Source: Bacteroidia bacterium
Lineage (GTDB): Bacteria > Bacteroidota > Bacteroidia > J057
NCBI GenBank assembly: GCA_030430575.1
Contig: JAUIKF010000056.1
Location: forward strand, 1 to 54,735
Direction: 5' to 3'
DNA length: 54,735 nt
Shown: piece by piece, positions 1 through 8,959 of the stretch
Layout of the letters: every line of letters starts with the position of its first letter
How positions within the stretch are numbered: the stretch's first letter is position 1
Made by a program: the position numbers and the translations under genes
The notes under the pieces: model-generated
Databases searched by the model: none
Told to the model about the DNA's origin: nothing
The model's input: only the letters and a program-made list of their open reading frames with translations

Positions 1-26
1 TAGCCCAGGCAATTCGCCTGAGCTAC
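1..26. repeat. Hairpin cut by the window edge
   Basis: Two arms of about 10 bases pair around the loop near 11-15, with one mismatch. The right foot is CTAC (23-26) and the left foot is TAG at the window edge, probably GTAG if the window extended one base. The foot matches the palindromes at 1633-1660, 30652-30680 and 42907-42935. It could also act as a terminator for a gene outside the window. Confidence 0.4.
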
Positions 27-147
27 ACAAGATAGAACAGCCAATGGCATGCCCTTCTTAAGTTTTAACAAATGTATCGAATTTTTCTCACTTTTTTCTT
101 GCATCGTAACACAGTACCTTGAACCCTGAACTCCGAACCCTCTTCCC

Positions 148-1428
148 CTACTCCTTCACCACCTTTTGTACAAACCCCCTACCCGCTTCATCTACAATCT
201 GAAGAAAATAAAATCCTTCTTGCAAGCCGCTGATATTCAGCTCAAGACGAGGCTCATTTGGCTTGATAATTTGCGTGGGGAGGACCAACTGGCCCATTGA
301 ATTGAGCAGGTTAAGTTTGGCGGCTCCATGCGCTTCTTCCCAACTAATCTGGAGGACGTCTTTCACAGGATTGGGAAAAACAGAGATAGGCAATTGAGAT
401 AATTCGCCGATGCTGGTAATGTCGACGCCCACCCCTACCCTGACGCAGGTCGTGTCATTGCTAGGGTCTTGATCTCCTGGCCAGTTGGACCAAAGACAGA
501 TATAATATACAGCATCACCTGAAGGGGCCTTCCACTGAATGGGGTGCGTAAACTGCATCGTATCATTGGGTGCGAGTAGCACTACTGTCGTGTCATCCAA
601 CAAGCGCGCCGTGACAGGCGCTTGGCCCGTCACTGCATAAGTGACTTCCAGTGAAGAGTCCAGCGTGATCGTATCCGCGCCAAAGTTGCGGATAGACGCT
701 TCAAAAAAGGTGGAATCACCTGCTGCTATGTCAAAATCTAGGACATCATAGGCTCCCACATCTTTGGATGCTACTTCTGCCAAACGGATGTCATCAAGTA
801 CAAGGATAAATTTATCGGTCGAAGTATGGCGAAAAGCGACTTGCACAGTCTGATTAGCATATATACCCCCAAGAACAGTTGCCAAATTGACTGAGCGATA
901 ACTCAGGAAAAAGCCTTCTGCTCCCACCGTCAGCACAGGTTCTGGCTCACTAAGAAACCCCATGCTATCAGGCGTTGCCTGCCCAGCCGTCACCCAGACT
1001 TCATAGCTCTCCGCAAAAAAGCGATCCTGCGAATACGCCACCCATGAAAGGCAAGTATTACTGCCTACTTGCAAAGGTGGTGAAACCAGCCAGTCGTCGC
1101 TAGGCGTGCTATCATTGGTGTACCATGAAGATGAGGCAACGGCGCCATTACGCCCATCCTTGAAGTCTGTAATCGGTGCCCACCCTGCCTCATAAATGGT
1201 ATCAATAGCAGGATGAAGGGCCTGACCATCCACATCATAAGCCGTCCAATCACCTGGCAGCGTATCAGCTGAAAATTTTTCTTCAAATAATTTCATCCCT
1301 CCACAAGGAAATAACCTCAAGGCATCACGGCTTTCTTGTGGCGCAGGAAAACCAGAACGGCTGGTGACTTGAGCAGAAAGGGAAAGGGTCAGAAATACGA
1401 GAAAAGAAAAGGAAAGAATGGCGCGCAT
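148..1428 (-). CDS. Secreted choice-of-anchor J-type protein with T9SS sorting domain
   Basis: A 426-residue exported protein. Residues 1-19 form a signal peptide ending SLSAQ. Residues about 48-217 look like a choice-of-anchor J/cleaved-adhesin beta-sandwich (start FEEKF, later DDWLVSPPL, then LDDIRLAEV). That fold occurs in surface adhesins and carbohydrate- or protein-binding modules of Bacteroidota. The middle third resembles an extracellular immunoglobulin-like domain. The last ~75 residues are a typical type A T9SS sorting domain (SVFPNP, then GFYFLQIVDEAGRGF, ending QKVVKE). The protein is therefore expected to cross the outer membrane and be anchored or released at the surface. No catalytic motif is visible, so binding is the likelier role. 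The ATG is directly followed by the signal peptide, which fixes the start. Confidence 0.75.
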   Translation of the reverse strand: MRAILSFSFLVFLTLSLSAQVTSRSGFPAPQESRDALRLFPCGGMKLFEEKFSADTLPGDWTAYDVDGQALHPAIDTIYEAGWAPITDFKDGRNGAVASSSWYTNDSTPSDDWLVSPPLQVGSNTCLSWVAYSQDRFFAESYEVWVTAGQATPDSMGFLSEPEPVLTVGAEGFFLSYRSVNLATVLGGIYANQTVQVAFRHTSTDKFILVLDDIRLAEVASKDVGAYDVLDFDIAAGDSTFFEASIRNFGADTITLDSSLEVTYAVTGQAPVTARLLDDTTVVLLAPNDTMQFTHPIQWKAPSGDAVYYICLWSNWPGDQDPSNDTTCVRVGVGVDITSIGELSQLPISVFPNPVKDVLQISWEEAHGAAKLNLLNSMGQLVLPTQIIKPNEPRLELNISGLQEGFYFLQIVDEAGRGFVQKVVKE

Positions 1429-1447
1429 ATAATAATTGAAGAATTGA

Positions 1448-1763
1448 TAATGGAAAATTAGGGGTGTTCACTCATTTTTCGAAATAAAAACTAGGATCCC
1501 TTTTTAAATGAAAAATATAAAAACAGAACGTCACCCCGGAATTTTTCGATGCTTTGGGAGAAAAATATCCGGGGACTCCCGCTCCAAAACGTTAAAAACG
1601 TTTTTTGGCGGGGATCGCGGATAAATTTGATTGTAGGGGCAGGACATGTCCTGTCCCTACAATCAAATTTTCCGCGAAGACGATTGGGGTGGGATGAGAT
1701 TTGTTCATTTTTGCCCTGAAATATTTATTTCGATTTTTGAGTGAACACTCCTAATGGAAAATT
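1448..1763. mobile_element. Candidate MITE-like element with inverted ends and 12-bp direct repeats
   Basis: An imperfect ~29-bp inverted repeat (1460-1488 against 1724-1752, sharing GTGTTCACTCA and CGAAATAAA) bounds about 290 bases with no reading frame. The 12-base word TAATGGAAAATT lies immediately outside each end (1448-1459 and 1752-1763), as a target duplication would. Inside are a hairpin with CCCCGGA/TCCGGGG arms (about 1534-1574) and a long near-perfect palindrome (1616-1676). Words resembling GAAAATT are common between genes here, so the duplication could be chance. The rest of this gene-free stretch (1764-1898) shows nothing I can name. Confidence 0.4.
1616..1676. repeat. Long near-perfect palindrome with GTAG/CTAC core
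   Basis: About 30 bases pair on each side of the centre at ACATGT. One G:T wobble and one bulged base interrupt the stem. The inner 28 bases (1633-1660) begin GTAG and end CTAC, like two other palindromes in this window. No T-run follows, so it is not a classical terminator. Confidence 0.7.
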
Positions 1764-1898
1764 GAAAATTGCTTTGCTTACTGGTCCCATGACGGCTCGT
1801 CTGGGGTTTCCGTTGCTTGTACAAATACAAAAAACTCAAATCACTAAGTAGCAATTTGAGCCATTGTTGGTTAATTACAAGTGCAAGGCAGTTGTATC

Positions 1899-2135
1899 TT
1901 AGTAGGAAATCCCTTTTTCCTTCATCTCCTTCAATACCGCCGCGAGTCCTCGCTTATTGATCGTGCGAAGCGCACTTGTGGTCAATTTGAGGGTGATCCA
2001 GCGGTCTTCTTCAGGGATATAGAAGCGCTTTTTCTGAAGGTTAGGATAAAATTTCCTTCTGGTTTTATTATTAGCTTTTGAGACATTATTGCCTGAAAGC
2101 GGTCTTTTTCCTGTTACTTGACAAACTCTAGCCAT
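1899..2135 (-). CDS. rpmB: 50S ribosomal protein L28
   Basis: A 78-residue protein of the usual length for Bacteroidota L28. It begins [20 protein letters not shown], the family signature, and contains [13 protein letters not shown] and the segment [17 protein letters not shown]. It is a structural protein of the large ribosomal subunit. In many Bacteroidota rpmB is followed by rpmG (L33); no L33-like frame follows here, where the downstream DNA is the candidate MITE. Upstream lies composite repeat A. A weak -7-like word reading toward the gene (GAACTTTGC on the minus strand, about 2175-2183) could mark its promoter. Confidence 0.95.
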   Translation of the reverse strand: MARVCQVTGKRPLSGNNVSKANNKTRRKFYPNLQKKRFYIPEEDRWITLKLTTSALRTINKRGLAAVLKEMKEKGISY

Positions 2136-2222
2136 TATTCCGTCGCTTAATATGGGTTGATTTCTAAATTAGGGTTGCAAAGTTCTGGATTTTGTGTGGA
2201 ATATGCAAGGGAAAAAAGAAGA

Positions 2223-2460
2223 GAGACCGCTCGGGCTCGAAGACTCACCCTCGCTGCGGGACCGGTCGCCCTGCGGGCTCCCTGCGAGATCGTTCGTCGC
2301 GAAGCTCCTCACTGCGAGACCGCTCGAAGACTCGCTCCGGGACTAAAGACACCTTTTTCTCTTATCTCGAAGCTCGGCGAGTCTTCGAGCCGAGCGGTCT
2401 CGCAGTGAGCGTCAGCGAACGGTCTCGGCTCTCGCAGCGAGCCCGCAGGGCGAGCGATCT
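2223..2460. repeat. GC-rich composite repeat element, copy A
   Basis: This element is built from short direct and inverted modules of the type CTCACTGCGAGACCGCTCG and its complement. The modules are separated by small self-complementary spacers such as CCCTGCGGG. The left half is oriented one way and the right half the other, so the whole can fold on itself. The element aligns end to end with the reverse complement of 39984-40262. One end is GAGACCGCTCGGG, the other CCCGCAGGGCGAGCGATCT. It fills most of the gap between rpmB and the hydrolase gene and touches the hydrolase stop codon. Frames reading through it are artefacts. Confidence 0.75.
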
Positions 2461-4312
2461 ACTTCACCCCCACCTCCACATAACTCCCACGGTACACCCG
2501 ATGGGTCGCTTTGACAAAATCGTTCTCCTCCGCATCTAAGTAGATGTTCTCCACATACTTCTGCGGATTGCGATCGACGAGGGGAAACCAAGTGCTTTGG
2601 ACTTGGATCATCAGGCGATGGCCTGGCTTAAGGGTGTGGAAGAGATCTTGGAGTTCGAGACGGACTTCTGTGGGGGTATCAGGCGAAAAAGGCTCGGGCT
2701 TTTCCCGGCTGTTGCGGAAGCGTCCGCGAATGACTTCTGAGCGCAACATGCGCTGATAGCCGCCCATCACCACGCCTTCGGCTTGGTCGGGATATTCTGG
2801 GTGGTCGGGCGGATAGACATCGATGACTTTCACAATCCAGTCAGCTGCTGTTTGGGAAGTGGAAACTGTCAGGACGGCCGTCACGGGGCCTGTGAGGGTC
2901 ATTTCCGCTGTCAATGGTTCTGTTTGGTACACCAATACATCAGGTCTTCGGGAAGCAAAGCGCTGGTCAGCCGTCATATAACTCCGCGGCATGCCCGTCG
3001 TGATGTCTTCGTGAGAAGGCACAGGCTTATCGGGATCACTCACAAATTCCTCAAAACTTTCTTTATCCCCTACTATTTGCCCTAATACACCCTTTTCTCC
3101 TAAATAAAACCGCTCCTGCTTCTTATCCTTCGGCGGCCACTGCTCAAACGTATGCCAGGTATTATGGCCCGTATCGAAGACATAGGCTTCAGGCAAATTA
3201 GGCGCTGGGCTGCCTTTGAGGTGATGCATGAAGAAGGGAAACTCAATCTGGTGCTGGTAATAGGTAGAAGGCGCAGGATCATCTCCAAAAAAGATATTGC
3301 CTAGTCTGGAACCATCATCTCTTGCCCAACCGCCATGACGCCAGGGACCCATCACGATAGCATTTGAGGTATTGGGGTTATTTTTTTCGATGGCTTGATA
3401 GATATGCAAGGGGCCATACAAATCTTCCGCATCGTACCATCCGCCTACCGTGAGGACAGCGCAGTTCACATTTTTGAGGTGAGGAAGCAGGTTATGGGCT
3501 TGCCAAAATTCGTCGTAATTGGGGTGAGCGACGAGGTCATTCCAGAATTTATTGCCTTCCATATAAGGCATCGCATTTTTCAACGGGCCTAGCTGGTTGA
3601 GGAAATAGTCATAGCCATCGGGCGTGCCATGATCGAAGCGGCTGCCCCACGTGGTGGTTAAGCCCTCCCTTGGCTGCCCAAAGACATAGACAAAATTGAA
3701 GCAATGAGGCAGGAAGAATGCACCTTGATGGTGAAAATCATCATACCACCAATCGGCGATCGGTGCCTGGGGAGAAGCACAAACCAGGTTGGGGTGCGAA
3801 TTGATGGCGCCAGCAGCAGTGTAGAATCCCGGATAGGAGATGCCATACATGCCCACTTTGCCATTGTGATGGCGGACATTTTTGATCAGCCAATCGATGG
3901 TGTCCCAGGTATCGGTGCTTTCGTCAATGGCTTTTTTGTCAGCATTGGTGCCTGGGAGCTGAGGGCGCATGTCCTCATAGACGCCTTCTGACATGAATTT
4001 GCCGCGCACATCTTGGTACACAAAGATGAAGTGCTCACGCATGAAGAGCTTAGAAGGCCCTAGGTTATTGGGAAAATGGGCTTCGCCATACGGCGCTACG
4101 CGGTAAGGCGTCCGCTTCAAGAGCATTGGGTAAGCTTGGCTAGTATCTTTGGGCACATACACCGAGGTAAATAGCTTGACGCCATCCCGCATCGGAATCT
4201 TGTATTCATATTTCACATAATGCCGCGCTATGTAGGCGGAGTCTGAATCAGCAGCCTGCACACCGACCAGCAGGCCCAAAGTAGCTATGAGGATAAGGTA
4301 TAGGTTTTTCAT
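2459..4312 (-). CDS. Secreted CocE/NonD (S15-type) serine hydrolase, alpha-amino acid ester hydrolase-like
   Basis: A 617-residue exported alpha/beta-hydrolase. I chose the ATG at 4312 because it starts a clear signal peptide (MKNLYLILIATLGLLVGVQA); the open frame extends 29 codons upstream without resembling protein. The hydrolase domain spans about 30-380. It contains MRDGVKLFT, the nucleophile elbow GMYGISYPG with Ser159, a likely catalytic Asp near 294 (GGWYDAEDLYG) and His326 (MGPWRHGGW). The jelly-roll PepX C-terminal domain covers about 395-617. Spacing and flanking motifs resemble alpha-amino acid ester hydrolases and glutaryl-7-ACA acylases more than X-Pro dipeptidyl peptidases. The likely role is hydrolysis of amino acid esters, amides or small peptides in the periplasm. 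Family assignment is firm; the substrate is not. Confidence 0.85.
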   Translation of the reverse strand: MKNLYLILIATLGLLVGVQAADSDSAYIARHYVKYEYKIPMRDGVKLFTSVYVPKDTSQAYPMLLKRTPYRVAPYGEAHFPNNLGPSKLFMREHFIFVYQDVRGKFMSEGVYEDMRPQLPGTNADKKAIDESTDTWDTIDWLIKNVRHHNGKVGMYGISYPGFYTAAGAINSHPNLVCASPQAPIADWWYDDFHHQGAFFLPHCFNFVYVFGQPREGLTTTWGSRFDHGTPDGYDYFLNQLGPLKNAMPYMEGNKFWNDLVAHPNYDEFWQAHNLLPHLKNVNCAVLTVGGWYDAEDLYGPLHIYQAIEKNNPNTSNAIVMGPWRHGGWARDDGSRLGNIFFGDDPAPSTYYQHQIEFPFFMHHLKGSPAPNLPEAYVFDTGHNTWHTFEQWPPKDKKQERFYLGEKGVLGQIVGDKESFEEFVSDPDKPVPSHEDITTGMPRSYMTADQRFASRRPDVLVYQTEPLTAEMTLTGPVTAVLTVSTSQTAADWIVKVIDVYPPDHPEYPDQAEGVVMGGYQRMLRSEVIRGRFRNSREKPEPFSPDTPTEVRLELQDLFHTLKPGHRLMIQVQSTWFPLVDRNPQKYVENIYLDAEENDFVKATHRVYRGSYVEVGVK

Positions 4313-4428
4313 GTGGGAAGATGGGAAATGGAAGGGAGAATTGCCACATTTGTTTACATTAAGAATTTTATTAATTTCGTATTGAACAAATCCGGGCAAA
4401 CATCTAATTCACACAATTACCTAGCTAC

Positions 4429-7400
4429 ATGACAAAAAGATCTTGTTTTTCCCTATGGGCATTAATCCTCTTAATGCCCTTCAACACCCATGCGCAGACG
4501 CTAGCACAATTAACTTCGGACTTAACCGAATACAGCCTGAACCTGGACTATGAGCAGGCTGCACGTGTCTGCCGAGAAGCGGCGGCGTGGGCTGAGGCGG
4601 AAGGGGATGTAGAGACGCAGGCGGAGATGTTGTCGCTGTTGTCGACTTGTTCGCTTCAAATGGGAGATCACAAACAGGCAAAAACCATTTTGTCTCAAAT
4701 TGATAGGCTTAATGAAAACCACTCGCTTTCGAAAAGAGCTGAAGGCATGTATCATTTGGGATTGGGGCAATATTACCTCAAGATTGGCCGCCCCGATAGC
4801 GCGCTGGGGTATGCCCAATCTGCGATGGGCCACGCATCTTTGATCGCCCAAAAATACCCTCCGATCCCTTCAGATATTCATATGCTTTTGGGAGGCTGCT
4901 ATACATGGGCTGGGGCACTACCGTTAGCGGTCAACGAAATGGAGGCTGCTCTGACAGTCGCGAAGCAAATAGGGGCTGAAAAGAGCCCTGCTTATGGCTT
5001 AATCCTTTCAGGAATGGGGTATATGCATGCGCAGCTTCAGCAATATACCCAAGCCGATCAAGAACTTTGGCGGGCGCTTGAATTGATTCAACATTCGCCT
5101 TCTCTGACTGATCGTGCCAATGTCTACAATCATTTTGCAAGCTATTTTCTCACTTATGGGGCGGGAAAGATATCTGAAAACCAAAAATCATTTGATCAAT
5201 ACACACCAGAAGTTCAAGAAATCTTTCACGATGCACAAAGCGTTTCAGAGAAATGTTTAGCCCTTCTCGAACTAGCGAATGACCCTATTTTGCTGGCGAT
5301 GGGATACATGCAATTGGCAGAGGGCCTAAGTGTAAAGGACGATCCTACCCTTACCCAAACGGCCTACCAATATTTAGAAAAGGCCAAAGACTTGATCGAA
5401 TCGCAATTGGGGAAAAATAACTACTACTATTTTATTGCCATGTTGAAACTGGGGCAGACAAAGGTGATGGAAGGTGCACCTTATTTTAATTCAGGCCAGT
5501 TGCCAGCAGCCTTAGCTGTTTATAGGGAAGCCCAACCTTTTCTCAACCAATCCATCGAATTAGCCAAGGAACTATTTGGAGATCGTAGTCCCGCAATAGG
5601 GTACCCTTTGAATATGCTGGCTACCTCGGAAGTGCAAATTGGGCTAGGGACTTATTTTCTGGGAAATGTGGAAAAAGGCATTTCAGTCCTACAACATGCC
5701 AAGGAACTATTTGATGAGACAGCCTATCATTTTGGCAAGTCAAAAGAAACGCTACCGCCTTACAATCAACCCAAAATTGACCGATTCACCCAATTCAATG
5801 CCATTCAATTTCCGCTGGATGTCAATGGAGATATATTTCGGCGGTTTCCATTTTTTGCCGAAGATACCGTGACAGCCTATAAGAACTCCCTGGCTTATTA
5901 CCTGGCAGAGTCATCCATGATTGACAGTTTTTTGCTGCGATATGGGGCACAAGCAGATCAGCTAAGCATTATCAGTTTTGCTCAAGGTGCTACTGCCGGT
6001 GCTATCGCAATGGGGCATGAACTATATCATCGAACGGGCGCATTTCATTACCTTGAAATGGCATTTGAGCAATGTGAGAAGAGTAAATCAAGCTTACTAT
6101 TGACAACGCTCAGACAAAGAAAAGCATTGAAATTCGCGGGGGTCCCGGATTCATTGATTGAATTAGAAAATCAATTGAGAGAATCATTGATTTCCAAACA
6201 GCAATTGACAGAGATCCACTTCTCTGACAGCACTAATATTGCCAATAATCAAGATTATTTGGCAACGCTGAAAGCGCATGAAAGATTGACCCAATCCATA
6301 AACGAGTCATATCCCCGCTATTACAATCAACGCCTAAACCTTAGCAAGGTACCTGCCCAAGAAGTACAATCTCGACTGGGAGTGGGCCAGGTTTTTATGG
6401 AGTTTTTTACGGTGGAAGGCGATATTTATATTTTTGCGCTGACACAGGATACCTTGATGGTAAACTATGTTCCTGGTCTAGCTGTACATTATCGCCTTGC
6501 AGACTCTCTGCTTAGCGCGATCCATCCCTCACCAAATGCAGATAGGACCGAATTATTTACCCAATACACTGATGTTGCATATTACCTGTACAAAGAATTC
6601 CTTCAACCTACCCTTAGTCAATTGGACACCGTTTCAGAACTAATCATTATTCCAGATGAAGGATTCGATGATTTTCCATTTGAATTACTGCTTACGGAGC
6701 TTCCCAGCAGCAACGAGGTAGACTATCGGCTACAGAATCTTTCTTATTTGATAGAAGAGGTTGCCATCACATATGGGTTTTCTGCAACTACTTTATTTAA
6801 TGATCTGAAACAGGCAAAAAAGGGTCATTTCTCTTATCCATTTTTTGGGCTTTCTCCAACGTTTGAGCGACATCCTTCTCAGAACAATCTCCCTGGTGCT
6901 CAGGAGGAAGTCGAAATGCTGACTGACCGCTTGGGGGGAAAAATACTGCAAAGGGAATCAGCCACACTCGATTCTTTTTTGGCCTATAGCCCACAATCTG
7001 CTATTCTCCACCTTGCTACCCATGCTGTGGCCAATAATGCAGACCCATTGTCAAGTGTCATTTATTTCTATGATACTGTGCTGACAGCAGCTCAATTGTA
7101 CGAAAAAGAGATTCCCGCTAACCTGGTAGTACTCAGTGCTTGCCAAACCCACAAAGGAGAAAATAGCGATGGAGAAGGCTTGATGAGCTTGGCTCGTGGA
7201 TTTGCTTATGCAGGGACTCCTAGCATTGTGACCACTATGTGGGATGTAGACGATGAAGAGGGGAAAAAATTGATGGAGCTATTTTATGAGCACCTACTTG
7301 ATGGAATGCCTAAACATCAAGCGCTCCGATTGGCAAAACTTAAATATTTAAGAAAAGCGGATAGGCTGCATTCACATCCAAGCAATTGGGCAACCTTGAT

Positions 7401-7515
7401 ACATATCGGGGATACCCAACCCCTAGAAAAAGACCATACAGAGGCATGGATTATTGGACTTATCATCTTTGCCGTTATTGGTATAGGGGTTTGGGTAGCT
7501 TTTGGGAAAGCTTAA
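4429..7515 (+). CDS. Exported TPR-CHAT (caspase-like) protein with C-terminal membrane anchor
   Basis: A 1028-residue protein. Residues 1-23 are a signal peptide. About 25-450 hold repeated helical hairpins of the tetratricopeptide type (for example AEGMYHLGLGQYYLKIGRPD). The C-terminal third is a CHAT domain, a relative of caspases and separases: His865 lies in LHLATHA and Cys905 in LVVLSACQT, followed by GEGLMSLARGFAYAG and VTTMWDVDD. A hydrophobic stretch near 1004-1025 precedes a short GKA tail. TPR and CHAT parts should therefore lie in the periplasm, tethered to the inner membrane. The His/Cys dyad is intact, so peptidase activity is plausible. It is convergent with the sigma/anti-sigma operon, with stop codons overlapping. 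Partner binding by the TPRs and cleavage by CHAT are inferred from family knowledge; the target is unknown. Confidence 0.85.
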   Translation: MTKRSCFSLWALILLMPFNTHAQTLAQLTSDLTEYSLNLDYEQAARVCREAAAWAEAEGDVETQAEMLSLLSTCSLQMGDHKQAKTILSQIDRLNENHSLSKRAEGMYHLGLGQYYLKIGRPDSALGYAQSAMGHASLIAQKYPPIPSDIHMLLGGCYTWAGALPLAVNEMEAALTVAKQIGAEKSPAYGLILSGMGYMHAQLQQYTQADQELWRALELIQHSPSLTDRANVYNHFASYFLTYGAGKISENQKSFDQYTPEVQEIFHDAQSVSEKCLALLELANDPILLAMGYMQLAEGLSVKDDPTLTQTAYQYLEKAKDLIESQLGKNNYYYFIAMLKLGQTKVMEGAPYFNSGQLPAALAVYREAQPFLNQSIELAKELFGDRSPAIGYPLNMLATSEVQIGLGTYFLGNVEKGISVLQHAKELFDETAYHFGKSKETLPPYNQPKIDRFTQFNAIQFPLDVNGDIFRRFPFFAEDTVTAYKNSLAYYLAESSMIDSFLLRYGAQADQLSIISFAQGATAGAIAMGHELYHRTGAFHYLEMAFEQCEKSKSSLLLTTLRQRKALKFAGVPDSLIELENQLRESLISKQQLTEIHFSDSTNIANNQDYLATLKAHERLTQSINESYPRYYNQRLNLSKVPAQEVQSRLGVGQVFMEFFTVEGDIYIFALTQDTLMVNYVPGLAVHYRLADSLLSAIHPSPNADRTELFTQYTDVAYYLYKEFLQPTLSQLDTVSELIIIPDEGFDDFPFELLLTELPSSNEVDYRLQNLSYLIEEVAITYGFSATTLFNDLKQAKKGHFSYPFFGLSPTFERHPSQNNLPGAQEEVEMLTDRLGGKILQRESATLDSFLAYSPQSAILHLATHAVANNADPLSSVIYFYDTVLTAAQLYEKEIPANLVVLSACQTHKGENSDGEGLMSLARGFAYAGTPSIVTTMWDVDDEEGKKLMELFYEHLLDGMPKHQALRLAKLKYLRKADRLHSHPSNWATLIHIGDTQPLEKDHTEAWIIGLIIFAVIGIGVWVAFGKA

Positions 7516-8351
7516 TCCTTCCTTTTCTCAATAAACATCCGATACAGCATTTCAACATCCGATTTATAAGAATCCGACACTTCTGAAGCAGCTAAATCAA
7601 CCAATAAGGCTTTACCTGTCTCCATAAGTGTTGGATCTTTGGTATGGAAGTAAATGATGATCAAGTAGAATCGGGTACGTTCGGGATAATCCCTTTGGAG
7701 GGTTGAATCTTGAAGGACGGCTATTGCATTTGGGGTGTCTTGGGCGAGGAAGTAACTTTTTGCCAATGCAAATTGTACCTTTTCATTAGTTGGATCAATG
7801 GAGGTGTATTGTTTAAAAAAATTACTTGCTGCTCGATAGTCTTTTCTATCAAACGCTTCTATTCCATTTTTTATCATATTATCCGCATCGCTCCTAGGCC
7901 TGATCCCCGGCTTCCCAAAATGTTTTTCCAAAATCACTGCTAACTCCTTCTGTGAATCCTGCCCATCCCCGCTCACCCACATCACCCCCACCAGCAGCAG
8001 CACCGCTGCTGCTACAGCCATCCACACCCACAGGTTCTGGCGTCGGCCAGTCCTAGGGCTTGTGGCATGTCCATCATCCCCCCCTCCATGGCCACTCTCA
8101 GCAGGAGGGGTCAGTCTTTCCCGCCGGAGCTTATCGAAAAGGGTGTTGAGTCTTTGAGCATCTTCCTCCTTCACAGGGGGAAGGTCTTTGGTGGAAAGGA
8201 AGTCTTCCATATCCTGGACCAGGTTATATTCCTGGGCCAGTTCTCGATCACGCGCCAAGTCCTGTAGGAAAGCTTCGCTTTCCTTTTCGCTCATCTGACC
8301 GCTGCGAAAGCGGTCGATGCGAGCCAGGTGATCGTTGGCGGGTTGACGCAT
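7512..8351 (-). CDS. Membrane anti-sigma-factor-like protein with C-terminal TPR domain
   Basis: A 279-residue single-pass membrane protein. Residues about 10-45 (RFRSGQMSEKESEAFLQDLA) match the N-terminal pattern of many ECF anti-sigma factors. A linker with a Gly/His-rich patch (SGHGGGDDGH, about 86-95) leads to a transmembrane helix at about 107-127. Residues about 155-270 form TPR-like hairpins (GIEAFDRKDYRAASNFFKQY; VQFALAKSYFLAQ). The N-terminus should be cytoplasmic and the TPR part periplasmic. The gene starts 3 bases after the sigma factor stop, so the two are surely co-transcribed, and this position is typical for an anti-sigma factor. Its stop overlaps that of the convergent TPR-CHAT gene. 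The regulatory role is inferred; no zinc-binding HxxxCxxC motif is present. Confidence 0.7.
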   Translation of the reverse strand: MRQPANDHLARIDRFRSGQMSEKESEAFLQDLARDRELAQEYNLVQDMEDFLSTKDLPPVKEEDAQRLNTLFDKLRRERLTPPAESGHGGGDDGHATSPRTGRRQNLWVWMAVAAAVLLLVGVMWVSGDGQDSQKELAVILEKHFGKPGIRPRSDADNMIKNGIEAFDRKDYRAASNFFKQYTSIDPTNEKVQFALAKSYFLAQDTPNAIAVLQDSTLQRDYPERTRFYLIIIYFHTKDPTLMETGKALLVDLAASEVSDSYKSDVEMLYRMFIEKRKD

Positions 8352-8354
8352 GTA

Positions 8355-8936
8355 TTACACTTCTATGAGTTTCAGGTATTCAGCATCATTTTTGACTAAA
8401 GTTCTCAGTTTATCCCGACAATTACTCAGCCTCTTTTTAATGTAATTGCCCTTTAACCCCATTTTTAACGCAATTTCTTTGATCGATAAGGTATGATAAT
8501 GCTTTAGCTCTAATAGTTCCTTACAATTGCCTTTCAGCTGCTGTAAGTGTTTCTCCATTACCTCAAATCGCCTTTCCTTTAACATCACTTCATCTAGACG
8601 TTTCTCATCTGGCAGCCTGTCATCCAGTGGTACATGAGTGGCTCGGCTCGCTTTTCGGATTCCATCAATGCACTTATTTCGAGCGATCGCATGTACACTA
8701 GCCATAATACTTCCTTGAAAAGGTTTTTCCGCCTTCAACTTTCGCCAAACTTCAGTTATCGCTATTTCTGCATAGTCTTCTGCGTCTTTTTGGGCACCTG
8801 GTCTTCCAGATAAATATTTGTGGACAAGCACATCGATTACCCGATTAAACAAATATTTAAACACTTCTTCCTCATCATTCAACAAGCCATTCCGGAGTTC
8901 ATCCTCTCCTAATTTGTCCTTAACCAAGTCAGCCAT
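8355..8936 (-). CDS. RNA polymerase sigma factor, sigma-70/ECF type
   Basis: A 193-residue protein with two conserved blocks. Region 2 (about 25-105) contains DAEDYAEIAITEVWRKL and MASVHAIARNKCIDGIRK, which contact core polymerase and the -10 element. Region 4 (about 135-190) contains LLELKHYHTLSIKEIALKMG, a helix-turn-helix for the -35 element. Region 3 and region 1.1 are absent, as in ECF factors. It is the first gene of a two-gene operon with the membrane anti-sigma-like protein. Upstream, a palindrome (8960-8979) with a partner copy (9021-9035) may control it. The regulon is unknown. Confidence 0.85.
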   Translation of the reverse strand: MADLVKDKLGEDELRNGLLNDEEEVFKYLFNRVIDVLVHKYLSGRPGAQKDAEDYAEIAITEVWRKLKAEKPFQGSIMASVHAIARNKCIDGIRKASRATHVPLDDRLPDEKRLDEVMLKERRFEVMEKHLQQLKGNCKELLELKHYHTLSIKEIALKMGLKGNYIKKRLSNCRDKLRTLVKNDAEYLKLIEV

Positions 8937-8959
8937 ATTTATGTATCATCGATGAAATA

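Noticed and set aside
2157-2539. Two overlapping plus-strand frames of 83 and 115 codons
   Set aside because: They read straight through the GC-rich repeat element, giving Arg/Ser-rich text, and the second overlaps the hydrolase gene. Not protein-like.
4313-4399. Extended N-terminus of the S15-type hydrolase
   Set aside because: The extra 29 residues precede a clear signal peptide and would bury it.
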